Of a stretch of 64,000 bases of DNA, positions 1-8,678 are shown piece after piece. Every line of letters starts with the position of its first letter. Positions within the stretch are counted from its first letter, which is position 1. The stretch is from positions 34,037-98,036 of the forward strand of contig CAYVUI010000002.1 of NCBI GenBank assembly GCA_964454745.1, read 5' to 3'. Below the pieces are notes generated by a model. That model did not search any database and had not been told where the DNA came from. It worked only from the letters and a program-made list of their open reading frames with translations. The stretch comes from CAYVUI01 sp964454745 (GTDB taxonomy: Bacteria > Planctomycetota > Phycisphaerae > Sedimentisphaerales > Anaerohalosphaeraceae). A program made the translations under genes and the position numbers.

Positions 1-1
1 A

Positions 2-2311
2 TCCAAGAGCTCTGCTCGAAGCCAGAGTAAAGCTTCCGCACCGGCTCCTGCACCCAAGGCTCCGGCACCTGCTCCCACGCGCAGTGCACCGAAACCGCGA
101 ACCTCCAGCAGCTCTGCATCCAGACCCAGTACAAGGGCCTCTTCCGAGTCCAGGCGGGTCGTAGTTCGCAAAACAAGCCCGGCCCCGAGCTCTTCTTCAC
201 GAAGCACCTCCAGCCAATCTTCCAGTTCCGGCCGCTCAAACAGCTCAAACTCCACAGGCCGGGTTCGCCTGTCCAAGGAGGCATGGAATATCATCGTAAA
301 AAACATGCGAGAAAATGAAAAGGTTTTGAACCCATCAAGCCGCTCACATGAACCCCGCGAAAGAAGCACAAACTCCAGCCAGGCGGACAACTACACGTAT
401 GACCCCACACGCAACTGGCCCAATTCTTCCAGCGGACGCACAGCCCGCCCGCCGCGCGGCGGAAGCTCGAGCCCGGTCAGCCCCGTCATTGTCTATGACC
501 GCGAGAGCACGAACAGCTCATCAGTAAACTCAGGAACAAAGACAGGCCGCTCCTACACGGCAGGCGGCGTTTCCTCTTCGCGGTCCGCAAGCGGAATGAT
601 CGAGCAGCGATCCACAGAAATTACCGGCACAGAAAGCCAATCCTCCGGCAGCTATGCACGAAGCAGCCGCAAGCGGATCGTGATTACCCCAACGGAAACC
701 ATCACCTATCACGGCGACCAGATTATCAGCCGAAGTGAAAAAGCCAAACGTGTATTTGTTCCAATCTCCGAGGACCAGCCGAATATCAAAATCCTCAAAG
801 AGATTACACCAACCAAAGATCCCGCTCAGCGGACCACGAAAACGCTCGAATCCAACTCCGTGAAGATCGGCCTTGAACAGGCGCCGCAAGCCAGCCCGGT
901 CCGCACACCGCGGCAACCGGTCTCCCGCACACTCAAGACCATCGCGGACGAAGTGGCTCCCAAAGTCACCCAGCCTGCTCTTCCGGTCCTCATCAAGGAA
1001 CCATCCAAACGGACCAAGAGCATCAACCTCGAAACCCTGCAAACCATCCAGCGCGATGTCCGCAACAGCGCGACACTGAACAACCCCGCAGCACAAAAGA
1101 CCCCGCTGTTTGGCCTGGATTCGATCACAACTCCGGCCGCTGTAAACCCCGTACAATCGCAATCCTCCATTGACGGCACACTCGACCAGGGCGACATCAT
1201 CGACGCAGTCAATATCACCGGCGACAACAACATCTACATCGGCGGCGACCTGAACGTCGAAGACGTGTATTACCCCTACCTGCCCAGCCGCAGCTATTCC
1301 CTTGCACGTCACCTGGCTCATACCAGTGTTTTTCACCCATACTACGATCACAGGTGGCGAAGCGATTATTACCGCTTGAACCGGTACTCCTCCAGCGGCT
1401 TCTACTTCCAGCTCGGATACCATTTTGACGACTGGAACCTGAGCTTCGGGTATTCCAGCCGGCCGTACTATTCCGGACGCGTGGTCTATTACCGCTCCGG
1501 CCCCTGCTACGGCGTATCCTACATTTATCCGAGCTATCACCGCAAGTACGTCTTCTGGAGCGTCGGAGGCTACTGGCCGCGGCACTACAGCTATCACCGC
1601 TACTACCGCTACGGCTGCCATCCGCACAGATGGTACGGCTGCTACCCCGAGAGGGAAACCGTCGTCAAGGAATACAATACTTATAACTACTATTACAATG
1701 ATTCCTCCGCCTCCTACGGCGGCTACTCCGCATCCCCGAGTTATTCCTATTCTTCTTCCGGAGACATCGTCCCGGATTATGACGCCCTGGCGAAAGTTCG
1801 TCAGCGTCTAGAAGCAATCAATCCAAATCCGTCCAGCAGTACCGAGAGGGCCGATTATCATTTTGACCTGGGCGTAGACGCCTTCGAAGAAAAGGACTAC
1901 GAAAGAGCCCTTGGCCACTTCAAGGAAGCCCTGCTCGCAGAACCCGACGATATCGTTCTGCCTTTCACGTACTGCCAGGCCCTGTTTGCCAACGCTCACT
2001 ACGCCCGTGCCGCTTCAGTTCTTAAAACGGCTCTTGCCAATATCCCGGAAGATTTCGAGACCGTCTTCTTCCCCCGTGGTTTGTATCAAGAAGACGATAC
2101 GCTGCTCGCACAGATCCGGCACCTTGAATTAACAATTGACAACGAACCGCTGCACGACGACCATATCCTGCTGCTTGGTTACCAGTACCTTGGCCTCGGG
2201 CTCTATGAGCAGGCAGAAACGATTCTAAACGAAGCCGTGACCAATCAGCAAAATGCACAAAGTGCCTGGATCCTGCTTCGGGTTATCGAAGAGGCAAAGA
2301 AACTTGACTAA
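2..2311 (+). CDS. Ser/Pro-rich, Tyr-rich protein with C-terminal TPR repeats (5' partial)
   Basis: The frame is open from base 2 without a stop, so the gene begins before the window and the first in-window ATG (305) is internal. The visible 769 residues have three parts: a long low-complexity Ser/Ala/Pro/Arg/Asn region; a segment around bases 1260-1700 extremely rich in Tyr, Arg and His with many YY and SY pairs; and, from about base 1840, two or three TPR-like units (YHFDLGVDAFEEKDYERALG, then LLLGYQYLGLGLYEQAETIL). TPRs mediate protein-protein contacts. The composition resembles surface or envelope proteins of planctomycetes, but no catalytic domain is seen and no function can be given. The next gene starts 31 bases downstream on the same strand, possibly co-transcribed. 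Confidence 0.75.
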   Translation, partial: SKSSARSQSKASAPAPAPKAPAPAPTRSAPKPRTSSSSASRPSTRASSESRRVVVRKTSPAPSSSSRSTSSQSSSSGRSNSSNSTGRVRLSKEAWNIIVKNMRENEKVLNPSSRSHEPRERSTNSSQADNYTYDPTRNWPNSSSGRTARPPRGGSSSPVSPVIVYDRESTNSSSVNSGTKTGRSYTAGGVSSSRSASGMIEQRSTEITGTESQSSGSYARSSRKRIVITPTETITYHGDQIISRSEKAKRVFVPISEDQPNIKILKEITPTKDPAQRTTKTLESNSVKIGLEQAPQASPVRTPRQPVSRTLKTIADEVAPKVTQPALPVLIKEPSKRTKSINLETLQTIQRDVRNSATLNNPAAQKTPLFGLDSITTPAAVNPVQSQSSIDGTLDQGDIIDAVNITGDNNIYIGGDLNVEDVYYPYLPSRSYSLARHLAHTSVFHPYYDHRWRSDYYRLNRYSSSGFYFQLGYHFDDWNLSFGYSSRPYYSGRVVYYRSGPCYGVSYIYPSYHRKYVFWSVGGYWPRHYSYHRYYRYGCHPHRWYGCYPERETVVKEYNTYNYYYNDSSASYGGYSASPSYSYSSSGDIVPDYDALAKVRQRLEAINPNPSSSTERADYHFDLGVDAFEEKDYERALGHFKEALLAEPDDIVLPFTYCQALFANAHYARAASVLKTALANIPEDFETVFFPRGLYQEDDTLLAQIRHLELTIDNEPLHDDHILLLGYQYLGLGLYEQAETILNEAVTNQQNAQSAWILLRVIEEAKKLD

Positions 2312-2342
2312 CGACAATGATACTTCAATCAGGAGATGAACC

Positions 2343-3500
2343 ATGAGTGCTTTCAACCGAATTCTTGACCAGGTATGCATTGGACTGATCTTTGTCAGCC
2401 AGGTATTTGCCGGGACATGGACCGAATTTGCCGTCTCCCCCTATGAAGGCGAACAACTTTACCCCGATATTCACGACGGCATCGTCGTCTGGCAGGAATG
2501 GGTAACCTCGGACTGGGATATTTACGGTGCGGATATCACCGATCCGCTCGCGATTTATGATTTCCCGGTAGCAGCCTTTGAGCAGGACCAGATCCGTCCC
2601 TCCGTATTCAACAAAAAAGTCGTCTACAGCCATTTCGTAGACACCGACTATGACGTATACGGCGCGGACGTAAACGACGTGGATAATGTTGCCTATTTCG
2701 TGGTCGCCAATACGACCGCCAGTGAAACGACGCCGGCCATCAGCGGTAATATCGTTTGTTATGAAGAAAACAGCGTAGGCGACGCGGACATCATCGGCGT
2801 GGATATCACCGATACGACCAACCCACTGGCGTTTGCGGTTGCTTTATATGATTATGACCAGAGCGCACCGGCGGTATGGAAGCATCGCGTCGTCTGGCAG
2901 GACAATTTCTTCGGAACCAACGACGTATTCACTGCGGACGTATGGCAAAGGAACCTGCCCGAGGAAGAGGGGGTAAGTACGGTCCCCGAAAGCGACCAGG
3001 AGGGTCCGGCCGTCTCCGATAACCGGATCGTATACACTGACAATTTTTACGGAGACTGGGACATCTACATGACTGACACCTCCGAGGAAGGTGCCTGGAT
3101 TGAATATGCCATTGCCCTCGAATCCTCCAACCAGAAAAATCCTGATATCGACGGTCATATTATTGTATGGCAGGATGACCGGGCGGGAAACTGGGACATT
3201 TACGGCTATAATATCCACACCCGTCAGCAGTTTGTGATCGCAGCCGATCCGACGGGTCACCCGACCCCCGTAAACCAGACGAATCCTGCCATTGACGGTA
3301 ATTATGTCGTCTGGGAAGATGACCGCCAGGGCGTGAAGTTCATTTATGCCGCTATTTTAGAAGGAGATGAAATCGCGGACTGCCCGGTACTGCCGATGGG
3401 AGATGTCAATAAGGACTGCCGGGTAGATATGTTCGATGCCGCAATGGTAATGCAGGGATGGTTACACTGTGACCTCGAACCGGACACGGCCTGTTATTGA
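2343..3500 (+). CDS. Secreted beta-propeller protein with C-terminal dockerin-like EF-hand
   Basis: 385 residues. AGGAG at 2331-2335 lies seven bases before the ATG. Residues 1-23 form a signal peptide (hydrophobic run ending VFAG). The body consists of repeated blades of roughly 45-50 residues with a recurring theme such as HIIVWQDDRAGNWDIYGYNI and YVVWEDDRQGVKFIYAA, which matches TolB/WD40-like propeller repeats seen in surface proteins of planctomycetes and archaea. The C-terminus (GDVNKDCRVDMFDAAMVM) has the Asp/Asn spacing of a calcium-binding dockerin-type EF-hand, of which only one is clear. Dockerins normally dock to cohesins; in Phycisphaerae such tails are common on exported proteins without a cellulosome, so docking here is an inference. 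Ligand unknown. Confidence 0.8.
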   Translation: MSAFNRILDQVCIGLIFVSQVFAGTWTEFAVSPYEGEQLYPDIHDGIVVWQEWVTSDWDIYGADITDPLAIYDFPVAAFEQDQIRPSVFNKKVVYSHFVDTDYDVYGADVNDVDNVAYFVVANTTASETTPAISGNIVCYEENSVGDADIIGVDITDTTNPLAFAVALYDYDQSAPAVWKHRVVWQDNFFGTNDVFTADVWQRNLPEEEGVSTVPESDQEGPAVSDNRIVYTDNFYGDWDIYMTDTSEEGAWIEYAIALESSNQKNPDIDGHIIVWQDDRAGNWDIYGYNIHTRQQFVIAADPTGHPTPVNQTNPAIDGNYVVWEDDRQGVKFIYAAILEGDEIADCPVLPMGDVNKDCRVDMFDAAMVMQGWLHCDLEPDTACY

Positions 3501-3513
3501 GCGAAATGGGGAT

Positions 3514-3543
3514 GGCCGGGCCCCCGCCTTAAGGAGCCCGGCC
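3514..3543. terminator. GC-rich hairpin between convergent genes
   Basis: GGCCGGGC (3514-3521) pairs perfectly with GCCCGGCC (3536-3543) around a 14-base loop. It sits between the convergent genes ending at 3500 and 3577. No T-run follows directly on either strand, so it is terminator-like rather than a textbook intrinsic terminator. Confidence 0.45.
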
Positions 3544-3576
3544 TGGATGCCTTTACGATTGGATGATTGGTTCGTA

Positions 3577-4260
3577 TCAGCGTTTAGAAGTTGTTCGTTC
3601 GCACAGCTCTTTTACCGCTTCGAGCTGAATATCTTTTCCGTAGAGGTCTTTTTCGTTGAGTGCGTACACCTTCAGCGCATTGGAGTCAACCTCGTGAAGC
3701 TGTGAGCGGCGGATCAGTTCGTTAAAGTTGATCTTACGCATACTCACATCTTTGGGTTCTTCCCCGTTTACATTTTCCACGATGCTCAGCAGGAAATCCA
3801 GCTCGAGCAGTTCCAGTCCGCTGCTGAGATCACGTCCCCTGCGGCGGGTGGAATTATCGTTGTGCAGCTTTTCGGTTCGTACGGACGACTTGGGTTTGGG
3901 TGCGTGAATCGCCCCTACCGAGGTGTCTGATAAGCGTTCCTTGCTTGCTAACATGTCCTTATCCTCATCTATGGCGTTAACATGATCATTATCATTTGCT
4001 TCGTCTTCCAGTTCCCTTTCCGGGGGAGCGATATTGCTTGGCCACAGCGGCGCGGTTCTTTCCGGGGCTTGCTGAGAAGGCCGCAAAGGTTCAACTCGAT
4101 TGGAATCCGCCCTCGTTTCATGCGAATCCGCAGTCAAAATGCTCACACTGTCCTCATCGGAAACTTGTGGGAATTCTCCTCCCTGCTGGGGGAAAGTGGT
4201 CTTGAAAACCTTCGGCTCGGCGTGACCGAGTTTCTTCCAGTCAATATCCCATTTTTTCAT
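3577..4260 (-). CDS. Conserved hypothetical protein, mostly disordered, helical C-terminus
   Basis: 227 residues from the ATG at 4260, preferred over the in-frame ATG at 4293 because AAAGGA lies eight bases upstream of it, while the upstream ATG abuts its only purine run. The N-terminal 130 residues are charged and Pro/Ser/Glu-rich, probably disordered. The last 90 residues are more ordered (LELLELDFLLSIVENVNG, then FNELIRRSQLHEVDSNALKV). There is no signal peptide, membrane segment or recognised domain. I do not recognise the family. It is transcribed alone, with a clear gap upstream. Confidence 0.6.
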   Translation of the reverse strand: MKKWDIDWKKLGHAEPKVFKTTFPQQGGEFPQVSDEDSVSILTADSHETRADSNRVEPLRPSQQAPERTAPLWPSNIAPPERELEDEANDNDHVNAIDEDKDMLASKERLSDTSVGAIHAPKPKSSVRTEKLHNDNSTRRRGRDLSSGLELLELDFLLSIVENVNGEEPKDVSMRKINFNELIRRSQLHEVDSNALKVYALNEKDLYGKDIQLEAVKELCERTTSKR

Positions 4261-4517
4261 AGAATCAATCCTTTGATTATCCGAAACCGTCATTCCTTTG
4301 GCTCGTTTTTTACCGCTTCAAGGGGGTATATCGGTATACATGGGCAAATCGCTTGAATCCCAACAATGTCCGTTTTTTGTCAATTATTAACGATGTTATC
4401 GGACATGTCCTATAATATTGCTTTAACTTTGCAGGAATGAGAAATTCGAAAAATCTGCCATTCTCATTATAATTTTAGTAAAAAAACATAAAAACACGAC
4501 AGTATGGGAGTTTTTTA

Positions 4518-4546
4518 TTGATAATTTGGACAATTCATTGTATATT
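4518..4546 (+). promoter_or_regulatory. Sigma-70 promoter upstream of candidate small RNA (P1)
   Basis: TTGATA at 4518-4523, 17-base spacer, TATATT at 4541-4546. Start of transcription expected near 4553. No coding region on the plus strand follows for about 640 bases. Confidence 0.55.
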
Positions 4547-4600
4547 GGTGCTTAAATACGGCTCGGATATAAAAATTAGTAAAAAATTCAAGAAAAGTTC

Positions 4601-4628
4601 TTGCAATATCCGATGTTTAATGTATAAT
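4601..4628 (+). promoter_or_regulatory. Sigma-70 promoter upstream of candidate small RNA (P2)
   Basis: TTGCAA at 4601-4606, 16-base spacer, perfect TATAAT at 4623-4628. Start expected near 4635, about 134 bases before the terminator T-run. Its -35 lies inside the hairpin that a transcript from the upstream promoter would form, so P1 and P2 would give RNAs with different 5' ends. Confidence 0.6.
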
Positions 4629-4738
4629 CAAAGAAGTAAATAGCTCTTTTTCTCTTTTATATGTTTCTTTAAGTGTTACACGAGTTGAGACCGATCTATA
4701 TTTATTGATATTTATAAAATTTCTGTATGGTCTCGACA

Positions 4739-4768
4739 AGGCCGATTTACACGGATCGGCCTTTTTTT
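4739..4768 (+). terminator. Intrinsic terminator of candidate small RNA
   Basis: AGGCCGAT (4739-4746) pairs with ATCGGCCT (4755-4762) across an eight-base loop, and the run of seven T (4762-4768) follows directly. This is a textbook Rho-independent terminator on the plus strand with no coding gene immediately upstream of it. Confidence 0.8.
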
Positions 4769-4818
4769 ATGCGCAAAAAGAGACTTCAGAACTCTCTAAT
4801 ATACTGAAAAATAGAGAT

Positions 4819-5106
4819 TTACCGTCTATAATGGCGAAGTTGAGTGGTCAAGGCGGCAAGAAGGATATGGCGGAGCCGGTCGATGGAAAGAGCTTCAAGA
4901 TAGTCAGCCGTAAAATCCATACAGAATCGCCCTTTGAAATTGAGTATACGCTGGGTGACTTCCTGACGGTTCAGGCTGGCTATGGTCAACGCGATTTCTT
5001 CGAAGTTCTGCTCTCGGTCCATCACACTTACGTTCGATTCCGCACATAGGTCAAAAATCTGCTCACATGTATCTTCGTAACAATATGCGTTTAAGTTAGT
5101 CTGCAT
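4819..5106 (-). CDS. Small conserved hypothetical protein
   Basis: 95 residues from the ATG at 5106; an in-frame TTG at 5124 is possible but neither start has a clear ribosome site. The C-terminal third (FCMDFTADYLEALSIDRLRH followed by ILLAAL) reads as an amphipathic helix pair and resembles short proteins that I recall as recurrent in planctomycete genomes. It is soluble, with no signal peptide. It contains four cysteines (YCYEDTCEQIFDLCAES and one later) that do not form a standard zinc-ribbon. Function unknown. The overlapping plus-strand frame at 4705-5049 starts inside the terminator and is judged spurious. Confidence 0.6.
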   Translation of the reverse strand: MQTNLNAYCYEDTCEQIFDLCAESNVSVMDREQNFEEIALTIASLNRQEVTQRILNFKGRFCMDFTADYLEALSIDRLRHILLAALTTQLRHYRR

Positions 5107-5197
5107 TGTTACTTTATTCGTCAAATTGTAAGTTTTTTAGAAGAATATATGTTTTTTTTTGCTGTTTTTTTTTCGTTCGTCTGATAATGTTTCGCCC

Positions 5198-6247
5198 ATG
5201 CTGACCGAGGATTTGAATTACAATCTTGACACAGAGCTTATCGCACAGGTCCCAAAGCAAAACCGCAGCCAGTCGCGGTTGCTGGTATTGGACCGTGCAT
5301 CAGGGAATATTGGCGATTATCACTTTCCTCAAATTATCGAATATCTGCGAAGCGGTGACTGCCTGGTCTTAAATGACACCCGGGTCATCCCTGCCCGTTT
5401 TTACGCCCAGCGGCAATCCGGAGCCAAACTCGAAGGGCTTTTTCTGCGTGAAAAACAGCCCGGCCGATGGATTGTCTTGCTCAAAAACGCCCAAAGGCTC
5501 AAAAACGGCGAGCCGCTGATGCTGACCAATCAAAACGAGCAGGCAATCTTTCAGGCAAAAGCAAACTCGTTAAAAGAACCAGGACAGTGGGAACTGGAGT
5601 TTGACCAGGATCTTGCGGCACAAGAGATTCTCGAAAAGGTCGGTTATGCCCCCCTGCCGCCGTATATTCGACGCGAAAGGCACGATAACCGCAAAGACGA
5701 AGACCTGACCCGATACCAGACCGTCTATGCCCATAATGGAAACGCGGTCGCCGCACCCACTGCGGGATTGCATTTTACGGATGATCTACTGGTCAAACTG
5801 GACAAAAAGGGCGTCAAAACCGCATTTGTGCGGCTGGATGTGGGAATGGGCACCTTTAAACCCGTCACTGCTGAACGGCTGGAAGAACACCCCATGCACT
5901 GGGAGAGCTTTGAGGTCACTGAGCAGGCTGCGGATACGATCAACCAGGCTAAACAACACGGCAGACGGATTATCGCGGTGGGTACGACCAGCGTCAGGGT
6001 TCTCGAAACAGTAGGACGCGATGGACAAGTTAAAGCCGCACGCGGCGAAACCAAGCTGTTCATTATGCCCGGATTTCAATTCGGCATCATTGACGGGCTG
6101 GTTACGAACTTCCATCTCCCTAAATCAACGCTGATCGCACTGGTAGCGGCATTTGCCGACCTGAAAACAATCCATAAGGCCTACCAGCATGCAATGGACA
6201 AACGCTATCGCTTTTATTCCTACGGTGACGCCATGCTCATCCTCTAA
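5198..6247 (+). CDS. queA: S-adenosylmethionine:tRNA ribosyltransferase-isomerase
   Basis: 349 residues, the usual QueA length (about 340-355). QueA transfers and isomerises the ribosyl moiety of SAM onto 7-aminomethyl-7-deazaguanine in tRNA, giving epoxyqueuosine at the wobble position. Family landmarks are all visible: LVLNDTRVIPARFYA near the N-terminus, YGYAPLPPYIRR-like (GYAPLPPYIRRE) mid-protein, AAPTAGLHFTD, VGMGTFKPV, and the C-terminal NFHLPKSTL and YSYGDAMLI. The ATG at 5198 is chosen because the residues upstream in the open frame come from a T-rich tract beginning with TTG. No other queuosine gene lies nearby. A short inverted repeat (6244-6263) follows the stop. Confidence 0.95.
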   Translation: MLTEDLNYNLDTELIAQVPKQNRSQSRLLVLDRASGNIGDYHFPQIIEYLRSGDCLVLNDTRVIPARFYAQRQSGAKLEGLFLREKQPGRWIVLLKNAQRLKNGEPLMLTNQNEQAIFQAKANSLKEPGQWELEFDQDLAAQEILEKVGYAPLPPYIRRERHDNRKDEDLTRYQTVYAHNGNAVAAPTAGLHFTDDLLVKLDKKGVKTAFVRLDVGMGTFKPVTAERLEEHPMHWESFEVTEQAADTINQAKQHGRRIIAVGTTSVRVLETVGRDGQVKAARGETKLFIMPGFQFGIIDGLVTNFHLPKSTLIALVAAFADLKTIHKAYQHAMDKRYRFYSYGDAMLIL

Positions 6248-6360
6248 AAACCGGCGGTTTTAGGGATCACAGAAATTTTACTTGCTATTTGGGGCATTAC
6301 AGGTCAGGATATGTTTATGTTACGCAAATAGAAGTACATACTACCGGAAAGGGGGTCTTT

Positions 6361-7101
6361 ATGAGTAATTCATTATCACGTCGAGATGTCTTTAAATACG
6401 CATCAGCCGTTTCAATCTTAGGCGCAAGCGGGGCATGTATTGCCGCGGAAGAACGGCATGGCCATGCCATGATGCCGATGGGCACTGCCATGAGCGGTGC
6501 ATTTAAAAACGGGCAGTATGTATTGCCTGATTTGCCGTATTCCTACGAAGCACTGGAACCGCAGTACGAGCAGCGCACCCTTCGGATCCACCACACCAAG
6601 CACCACGCAGGGTATGTGCGGGGGCTGAATAAAACCCTCGGCCAGCTTGACCATGCAAGGGTCAGCGGCGATATGGGCAGCATCAAGCCGCTCTCGAGGG
6701 CACTCGCGTTTCACGGCAGCGGACACGTGCTGCACTGCATGTTCTGGGACTCCATGACACCCGGCGGCACGGAAGTACCTGACTTACTGGCTCAAAAACT
6801 GCATGAGGATTTCGGCTCGGTGAAAAATGCGATGGACCATTTTGCCGCGGCGACCAAGGCCGTCGAGGCCAGCGGCTGGGGCGTCATGGCTTACGAGCCG
6901 ATTGCGGGAAAAATCCTGATTCTCCAGGCAGAGAAACACCAGAACCTGGGCGTATGGGGCGTGGTACCGCTGCTGGTTTGTGACGTGTGGGAGCATGCGT
7001 ATTATTTGCAGTATCAAAACAACCGCGGCTCATTCGTGGACCAGTTCATGAAAATCGCGAACTGGGACATGGCTGCGGTACGGTTAAAAGCTGCGATGTA
7101 A
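6361..7101 (+). CDS. Tat-exported Fe/Mn superoxide dismutase
   Basis: 246 residues from the ATG at 6361, which has a GGGGG ribosome site; upstream in-frame TTG rejected. Residues 5-12 (LSRRDVFK) are a twin-arginine motif followed by a hydrophobic stretch to about residue 30, so the enzyme should be exported folded. The dismutase core carries the expected ligands: the first His in RIHHTKHHAGYV, the second in the FHGSGHVLH segment, and Asp and His in DVWEHAYYLQYQ. It converts superoxide to oxygen and peroxide. The metal cannot be told apart from sequence alone. Exported SODs protect against external superoxide. It is monocistronic and converges with the next gene. Confidence 0.93.
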   Translation: MSNSLSRRDVFKYASAVSILGASGACIAAEERHGHAMMPMGTAMSGAFKNGQYVLPDLPYSYEALEPQYEQRTLRIHHTKHHAGYVRGLNKTLGQLDHARVSGDMGSIKPLSRALAFHGSGHVLHCMFWDSMTPGGTEVPDLLAQKLHEDFGSVKNAMDHFAAATKAVEASGWGVMAYEPIAGKILILQAEKHQNLGVWGVVPLLVCDVWEHAYYLQYQNNRGSFVDQFMKIANWDMAAVRLKAAM

Positions 7102-7108
7102 TCTCCGG

Positions 7109-8533
7109 TTACTCCAGGTAAACCGTATCGCCCGGCTTGATCTCCGGTATCTGAGAAAGTTTATCCTGAATATCCTCGGGGTACAAGGCGAACAGGGGGG
7201 AAATCTCCAGCTCGCAATCGAGGGTATCGTCAGGTTTGCGGGGAACGTTCACCCCTGCGGATTCCAGCCAGATTGCATCCCGTTCATTCATCATCCGGCG
7301 GGTTACCTCGGCGCTGTCCACCCCGGTCGCGTTTTTGACCGGTGCGAATTCCTGCTCACGAAGCGTTTTTAGAATTATCGACTTTTGCGCCATTGGCAGC
7401 GCATCAAAAACAAAAGTTTCCAGCTTTACGCCGCAGGGTTTGCCCGGTTTTACCGGGTCGCCTTTTTCGTTAATATGCGGAATCTTTTTCACCGCCCGGT
7501 GAATCGGCAGGGCAAAACCTTTTTCGTTGAGCTTTTCGACAAAGCTGCGGCTGATCATATGGATCGCGATCGAACCGAGCTCAAATAAAAGACTGCCGTC
7601 ATCGTCTTTTTGGGCCGCATATTCATCCGGCAGGTCGCTGTATTCGATCACATGTACACGATCGCCCACCATACAGAAATTACCCACCTTCTCAAACGGC
7701 TCGGCTTTGGTCAATGCCTTGGAAGACATTTCGGAACCATCCACAGCATGAATCCCGATGAAAAGCGGGTCAACAATATTAATCAGCGGATTATCGACCT
7801 GGAAATAGCTGATGTACTCGATTCCCCGATTTGCCATATCTTCAATCGCCCCGCTTTTGTACAGTGCCTTTAGCGACCCGCCGTGGCCATCGGGACTTTT
7901 GGCAATTGTGTCTTGGTCAGCAAGGAAGATTTTACCCTCAAAGTCAAAGTTCGGCAGCGTGCCCTGCTTGAAGAAGATCACATCCTGCTTTTTGAGGTTA
8001 AAAAACCCGTTTTTCTCAAAAAAAGACACCGTAGCATCATAATTGAGTTCACTTGTCATGATATACCACGGAATCACAACACCAAATTTGTTCTGCGCGG
8101 CCTGGATTTTCTCCGCAAAAACCTGGAAAAGCGGCTTATCCTTGATCGGGCTGATCTTGTAACTGCCCTTGGGACCGTCGTAGCCCAGGCGCGTACCCTG
8201 GCCGCCGGCAACCATAAACGCCGCCACCTGCCCTTGTTTAAGAATTTCAATGCCTTTGGCATGAGCATCTTCGAGCTTTTGTTTCTGTTCCGGGTCCGGA
8301 TTGTAAGGATCATAAGCCGGTGCAGGCTCAAAATTATCCGGAATGGAGGCCGGGGAATCTTTTTTCACATAATTTTCCACCCAGTTTGGTATTTGTTCAA
8401 AATCCAGATCGGCGATCTGCTCAAGAAGATGCCCCTGAGCCTGCGTACTTAATTGATCGTAAAAACGCAGTACCTGCTGCTGGCCAATCGCTTCAAGCTG
8501 ACTTTTCAACGTTTCAAAATCCCGGCCTGACAT
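7109..8533 (-). CDS. UDPGP-family UDP-sugar (UDP-N-acetylhexosamine-like) pyrophosphorylase
   Basis: 474 residues, ATG preceded by AAAGGAGG. The nucleotide-binding signature MVAGGQGTRLGYDGPKGSY is of the UDPGP type 1 / UAP1 form rather than the bacterial GalU or GlmU form, and the partial helical N-terminus (residues 1-70) also resembles eukaryotic UAP1. Later landmarks include YFQVDNPLI (metal/uridine site), HVIEYSDLP and a KLETFVFDALP segment. The enzyme joins UTP and a hexose 1-phosphate to give UDP-sugar and pyrophosphate. N-acetylglucosamine is my best guess for the sugar because of the QGTRLG variant, but glucose or galactose is possible. It may feed the glycan cluster 2 kb away. Confidence 0.88.
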   Translation of the reverse strand: MSGRDFETLKSQLEAIGQQQVLRFYDQLSTQAQGHLLEQIADLDFEQIPNWVENYVKKDSPASIPDNFEPAPAYDPYNPDPEQKQKLEDAHAKGIEILKQGQVAAFMVAGGQGTRLGYDGPKGSYKISPIKDKPLFQVFAEKIQAAQNKFGVVIPWYIMTSELNYDATVSFFEKNGFFNLKKQDVIFFKQGTLPNFDFEGKIFLADQDTIAKSPDGHGGSLKALYKSGAIEDMANRGIEYISYFQVDNPLINIVDPLFIGIHAVDGSEMSSKALTKAEPFEKVGNFCMVGDRVHVIEYSDLPDEYAAQKDDDGSLLFELGSIAIHMISRSFVEKLNEKGFALPIHRAVKKIPHINEKGDPVKPGKPCGVKLETFVFDALPMAQKSIILKTLREQEFAPVKNATGVDSAEVTRRMMNERDAIWLESAGVNVPRKPDDTLDCELEISPLFALYPEDIQDKLSQIPEIKPGDTVYLE

Positions 8534-8643
8534 AAATTGCCTCCTTTACGGGTCTTCTTTGTTTTCCATTTTTTATTGAGATACACTCAAATTTACGATA
8601 AATTAAAAAGATGTCCAGCCATTAAATTTTTAAAAAATATGGC

Positions 8644-8672
8644 TTGACGAATCCAAACGAAACTGGTATTAT
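8644..8672 (+). promoter_or_regulatory. Sigma-70 promoter for pseudopilin gene
   Basis: TTGACG at 8644-8649, 17-base spacer, TATTAT at 8667-8672. Transcription would start near 8679, giving a leader of about 400 bases before the ATG at 9081. Confidence 0.6.
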
Positions 8673-8678
8673 GGGCGT

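Larger units (their letters stand above)
4553..4768 (+). ncRNA. Candidate structured small RNA, unclassified
   Basis: A gene-free interval carries two sigma-70 promoters and ends in an intrinsic terminator. Within it: TCGGATAT (4563-4570) pairs with ATATCCGA (4606-4613), enclosing a perfect hairpin CAAGAA-aag-TTCTTG (4589-4603). GTTGAGACC (4684-4692) pairs with GGTCTCGAC (4729-4737) with one G-U. The terminator follows one base later. The result would be a 134-nt or about 216-nt RNA. I see no SRP, tmRNA or RNase P signature. A 6S-like rod is not evident, since the two ends do not pair. No convincing reading frame lies inside. The neighbours are two minus-strand hypotheticals. Confidence 0.5.

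Noticed and set aside
530..1627. Long open frame on the minus strand opposite the Tyr/Ser-rich gene
   Set aside because: Its translation is low in pattern (Val/Ala-rich), has no ribosome site, and arises from the skewed codons of the plus-strand gene, whose TPR end is convincing.
4705..5049. Plus-strand frame of 114 codons across the terminator
   Set aside because: It starts inside the terminator hairpin, and the opposite-strand 95-residue protein has the better helical pattern and planctomycete-like ending.
6244..6263. Terminator after queA
   Set aside because: CTAAAA/TTTTAG can pair but the loop region is self-complementary and no T-run extends beyond it; too weak to list.
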